This document shows, piece by piece, positions 5,830-7,890 of a stretch of 7,890 bases of DNA. The position numbers and the translations under genes were made by a program. The DNA lies in contig DIHQ01000101.1 in assembly GCA_002420235.1 (NCBI GenBank), forward strand, positions 1 through 7,890, written 5' to 3'. The notes beneath the pieces are model-generated. The model was not told the origin of the DNA, searched no databases, and saw nothing but the letters and a program-made list of their open reading frames with translations. The DNA is from Flavobacteriales bacterium UBA5692. GTDB taxonomy: Bacteria > Bacteroidota > Bacteroidia > Flavobacteriales_D > Sanyastnellaceae. Position 1 is the stretch's first letter. Every line of letters starts with the position of its first letter.

Positions 5830-6188
5830 CCTCCTTTGCGTTTTGTGCGGAACCCTTTGGCTATTAGAAATTCAACGATCTTGATGCAATGGTCGCCTTG
5901 TACGAGGATAGCGCCCTCCTTTACCGAGCCACCTGCACCACATAAAGTTTTCAATTCCTTTCCCATCGTCATGAGTACCATCCCATCGTGGTCCAAACCT
6001 TCAACCACAGTCACCGGTTTTCCAGCCCGGTGCTTTCGGCTCAGACTTACGTACAAGGTTGTTGCCTTCCGTTCTACTCGCGGAACCAATTCCTGCTTAT
6101 CCGGTAGAGGCATCCAATCGGCAGCAGTACTGTAGACCGTTCCACCTTCGCTGGCGCGAATTCGCTTCTTTTTCTTTTGGCGTGACAT
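5826..6188 (-). CDS. yciH: SUI1/eIF1-like translation factor (YciH family)
   Basis: The 120-residue protein is a bacterial homologue of eukaryotic/archaeal initiation factor eIF1 (SUI1). After a very basic N-terminus (SRQKKKKRIR) and a low-complexity linker, the SUI1 fold covers about 44-118. It carries the family signature MGKELKTLCGAGGSVKEGAILVQGDH (75-100), followed by KIVEFLIAKGFRTKRKGG. YciH is proposed to bind the small ribosomal subunit and affect start-site selection or translation under stress; its role in Bacteroidota is not established. It is slightly longer than E. coli YciH (about 108). It is first in a two-gene operon with the rRNA methyltransferase, whose start overlaps its stop, so both products concern the ribosome. 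The ATG at 6188 has no clear Shine-Dalgarno. TACCTTCG at 6203..6196, one base off TAnnTTTG, lies too close for a normal leader and would imply near-leaderless transcription. Confidence 0.9.
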   Translation of the reverse strand: MSRQKKKKRIRASEGGTVYSTAADWMPLPDKQELVPRVERKATTLYVSLSRKHRAGKPVTVVEGLDHDGMVLMTMGKELKTLCGAGGSVKEGAILVQGDHCIKIVEFLIAKGFRTKRKGG

Positions 6189-6396
6189 AACGGCACGAAG
6201 GTACTTGAACCAGCCTGAAAGGCGATTCTATCTCTTTTGAGTACGAAGAACGAATTCTTAGAAGTTCTGGGCTTTAATGAAAAATGAATCGTGAGACAGA
6301 CCATTTACCCATTTCATCAGGTTAGGCAGTTCTTTTTGCATTTTTATTGAGAGAATCAGTCAACCACGGCGGACCTTTGTAAAAAACCAGTACAAA
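6189..6396. other. Divergent intergenic region with weak promoter-like sites
   Basis: The 208 bp between the divergent SUI1-like and O-methyltransferase genes hold no supportable gene. On the plus strand TTG (6347-6349), 22 nt and GACCTTTG (6372-6379, one mismatch to TAnnTTTG) could drive the methyltransferase with a leader of about 13 nt. On the minus strand TACCTTCG (6203..6196) is the only -7-like box. AAGAA (6246-6250) can pair with TTCTT (6255-6259) around CGAA, or AGAAC (6247-6251) with GTTCT (6264-6268); both stems are short. Confidence 0.35.
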
Positions 6397-7053
6397 ATGG
6401 AAGAACCCCATCAACTGGACAATGAGCTTCTAACCTACGCAATAAACCACAGCAGCGCTGAAGATGACGTGTTAGCTGAATTGCGGAAAAAAACGTGGCA
6501 AACAGTGTTGACACCGCAAATGCTCAGCGACCCCATTCAAGGCAAATTCCTCCAAAATTGGAGCCGTATGGTACGGCCGCAGCGGGTGCTAGAGCTCGGG
6601 ACCTACACGGGCTATTCAACCATCTGCTTGGCCGCTGGTCTGGATGCAAATGGTCACATAGATACCGTAGAACCCAACGATGAATTAAATGCCATACAAG
6701 ACGAATTTTGGGAAAAAGCGAAGATTCGAGAGCGCATCCAACGACACAACGTGGAAGCCTCGACCGCTCTGCCCAGTTTCAAAGGCCCATATGACCTTGT
6801 GTGGATCGATGCCGACAAATCCAGAACTGGAAATTACGTCAATCAGTGCCTACCCCTGGTCCGTCGAGGCGGGTGGATTTTGGTGGATAATGTGTTGTGG
6901 TGGGGTAAGGTGCTTCCGTCTCGCACAGACGGAGACGCCACCAGCGAACACCTCGAGTCTGTATGCGCCGATTGGGCAAAACTCAGAAGCATTCGCACAA
7001 CATTATTACCGATTCGGGACGGAATACTAACCATCGAAAAAGTCGAAAATTGA
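6397..7053 (+). CDS. SAM-dependent O-methyltransferase, family 3 (COMT/YrrM-like)
   Basis: The 218-residue cytosolic protein belongs to methyltransferase family 3 (COG4122), Mg-dependent enzymes that methylate catechol-like hydroxyls. The group includes B. subtilis YrrM/TrmR, which methylates 5-hydroxyuridine in tRNA. Visible motifs are the substrate/SAM entry segment DPIQGKFLQ (45-53), motif I LELGTYTGYST (65-75), E92 at the end of strand 2, and the metal site D138 in WIDADK with D164-N165 in ILVDNVLWWGKV. The family's LLPIRDGI closing strand is at 203-210. All expected metal ligands are present. The segment after DADK reads SRTGNYVN, where relatives usually have a Tyr soon after the Lys; this may reflect substrate preference. 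The ATG at 6397 has an A-rich upstream region without Shine-Dalgarno. It converges with sucC, with only 11 bp between stops. Whether the substrate is tRNA or a small molecule cannot be decided here. Confidence 0.87.
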   Translation: MEEPHQLDNELLTYAINHSSAEDDVLAELRKKTWQTVLTPQMLSDPIQGKFLQNWSRMVRPQRVLELGTYTGYSTICLAAGLDANGHIDTVEPNDELNAIQDEFWEKAKIRERIQRHNVEASTALPSFKGPYDLVWIDADKSRTGNYVNQCLPLVRRGGWILVDNVLWWGKVLPSRTDGDATSEHLESVCADWAKLRSIRTTLLPIRDGILTIEKVEN

Positions 7054-7058
7054 TGAGA

Positions 7059-7090
7059 AAGCTATTAGGCCAATACTTTGGCTACAGCTT
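7059..7090 (-). terminator. Candidate terminator hairpin at the sucC 3' end
   Basis: GCCAA (7069-7073) pairs with TTGGC (7078-7082) around TACT. An outer AAGCT/AGCTT pair (7059-7063 with 7086-7090) extends the stem across an internal loop. In the sucC direction the hairpin is followed by a moderately T-rich stretch (about 7050-7036), not an immediate T-run. It overlaps the last sucC codons. Confidence 0.3.
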
Positions 7091-7890
7091 CTGCCGCTTC
7101 CTTCAATAAAATCGCGGACCTGACTTTAAGGCCCGACTCATCGATCAAGCGCTTGGCTTCCTCAGCGTTTGTTCCCTGCAATCGCACAATAATCGGCACA
7201 TCGATGTTACCCATATTGCGGAAGGCATCGACTACACCCTGTGCCACGCGGTCGCAACGGACAATACCCCCAAAAATATTTACCAAAATTGCCCTCACGG
7301 CTGGATCCTTCAGGATAATACGAAAGGCTTTCTCTACGCGCACTGCATCCGCTGTGCCGCCAACATCAAGGAAATTGGCCGGATCCCCACCACTCAACTT
7401 GATAATATCCATGGTAGCCATGGCGAGACCTGCCCCATTGACCATACAGCCTACGTTACCATCAAGTTTGACATAGTTGAGACCAGCTTCATCTGCTTCT
7501 ACCTCGGTTGGGTCTTCTTCGGTCGTATCCCGCATCGCCGCGTAATCCGAATGGCGATAGAGGGCATTACCATCCAAAGAAACCTTTGAATCTACCGCGA
7601 TGACCCGGTCGTCCGCTGTCTTCAACACGGGATTGATTTCAAACATCGTAGCGTCGCTGCCCACGTACGCGTTGTACAAGGCATTGACGAATTTGGTCAT
7701 CTCCTTGAACGCCTTTCCGCTCAGCCCGAGGTTGAACGCAATACGCCGTGCTTGGAAACCCTGCAATCCCAAGGTAGGATCAATGGACTCTTTAAAAATC
7801 AATTCTGGGGTTTTCTCGGCTACTGCTTCGATGTCCATCCCTCCTTGTGGTGAATACATAATAATATTCCGGCCATTCCCTCGGTCGAGG
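7065..7890 (-). CDS. sucC: Succinyl-CoA synthetase (ADP-forming) beta subunit, 5' end outside window
   Basis: This is the C-terminal ~274 residues of SucC, which with SucD converts succinyl-CoA plus ADP (or GDP) and phosphate to succinate, CoA and ATP in the TCA cycle. The reading frame is open to the window edge: before the Met codon at 7859 it reads LDRGNGRNII, as the family does, so that Met is internal. About 120 N-terminal residues of the ATP-grasp domain are missing. Counting from that Met, the ATP-grasp metal residues are N76 (EINP) and D90, 14 apart as in E. coli N199/D213. The CoA-ligase domain shows GNVGCMVNGAGLAMATMD (134-151), ANFLDVGGTAD (161-171), ILVNIFGGIVRCD (191-203) and RLQGTNAEEAK (226-236). 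Nothing appears broken. The partner sucD is not in the window. Confidence 0.97.
   Translation of the reverse strand, partial: LDRGNGRNIIMYSPQGGMDIEAVAEKTPELIFKESIDPTLGLQGFQARRIAFNLGLSGKAFKEMTKFVNALYNAYVGSDATMFEINPVLKTADDRVIAVDSKVSLDGNALYRHSDYAAMRDTTEEDPTEVEADEAGLNYVKLDGNVGCMVNGAGLAMATMDIIKLSGGDPANFLDVGGTADAVRVEKAFRIILKDPAVRAILVNIFGGIVRCDRVAQGVVDAFRNMGNIDVPIIVRLQGTNAEEAKRLIDESGLKVRSAILLKEAAEAVAKVLA

Noticed and set aside
5575..6135. Plus-strand open frame of 186 codons across the rlmL/SUI1 junction
   Set aside because: It is antisense to two well-identified genes and shows no domain signal.
7857..7859. Met codon at 7859 as the sucC start
   Set aside because: The frame stays open to the window edge and the residues before it (LDRGNGRNII) fit the conserved SucC sequence.
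1..7890. Mobile elements, CRISPR arrays, tRNA genes, toxin-antitoxin or defence systems
   Set aside because: No transposase, integrase, regularly spaced repeats, cloverleaf with conserved TTCRA loop, or recognisable defence domain was seen on either strand.

Overview
The window looks like ordinary chromosome from a member of the Bacteroidota, probably near the Flavobacteriales. Four things point there. A secreted protein ends in a type IX secretion (T9SS) type-A sorting domain with FPNP and GVY motifs. Promoter-like sites fit the phylum's TTG/TTTG-N19-TAnnTTTG pattern. Shine-Dalgarno sequences are mostly weak or absent. The first ten bases, read leftward (TACAATGGAG), match the usual 5' edge of a Bacteroidota 16S rRNA gene. 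Genus cannot be set from this sequence.

Left part (1-490): no protein gene. I read it, on the minus strand, as the promoter and leader of a ribosomal RNA operon. There is a near-ideal promoter (TTG, 19 nt, TATCTTTG) at 306-335, a second TATCTTTG exactly 100 bp further on, and a boxB-like hairpin followed by a boxA-like GTTCTTTGAC. A series of stem-loops comes next, then the first ~9 nt of 16S at the window edge. The window or contig may start here because assemblies often break at multicopy rRNA genes.

Middle left (491-3596): a leftward three-gene operon joined by two ATGA stop/start overlaps. It encodes a short-chain dehydrogenase, a large exported YtcJ-type amidohydrolase lipoprotein, and a membrane-anchored SCO1/SenC copper/thiol protein. 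The link between the three products is not obvious.

Middle (3638-4549): one rightward gene, divergent from that operon across only 41 bp, encodes a secreted protein made of a signal peptide, a single OB-fold-like domain and the T9SS sorting domain.

Middle right (4597-6188): a leftward pair, again joined by an ATGA overlap, encodes a bacterial SUI1/eIF1-like factor and an RlmL/YpsC-type THUMP methyltransferase. Both are translation-related. A 208-bp gap separates this pair from a rightward family-3 O-methyltransferase gene (6397-7053).

Right edge (7065-7890): the C-terminal two thirds of succinyl-CoA synthetase beta subunit (sucC), leftward, with its 5' end outside the window.

I found no mobile element, CRISPR array, tRNA, phage gene or defence system. 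The most informative signal that is not a protein gene is the rRNA operon control region at the left edge. I do not see a clearly new biological system here.
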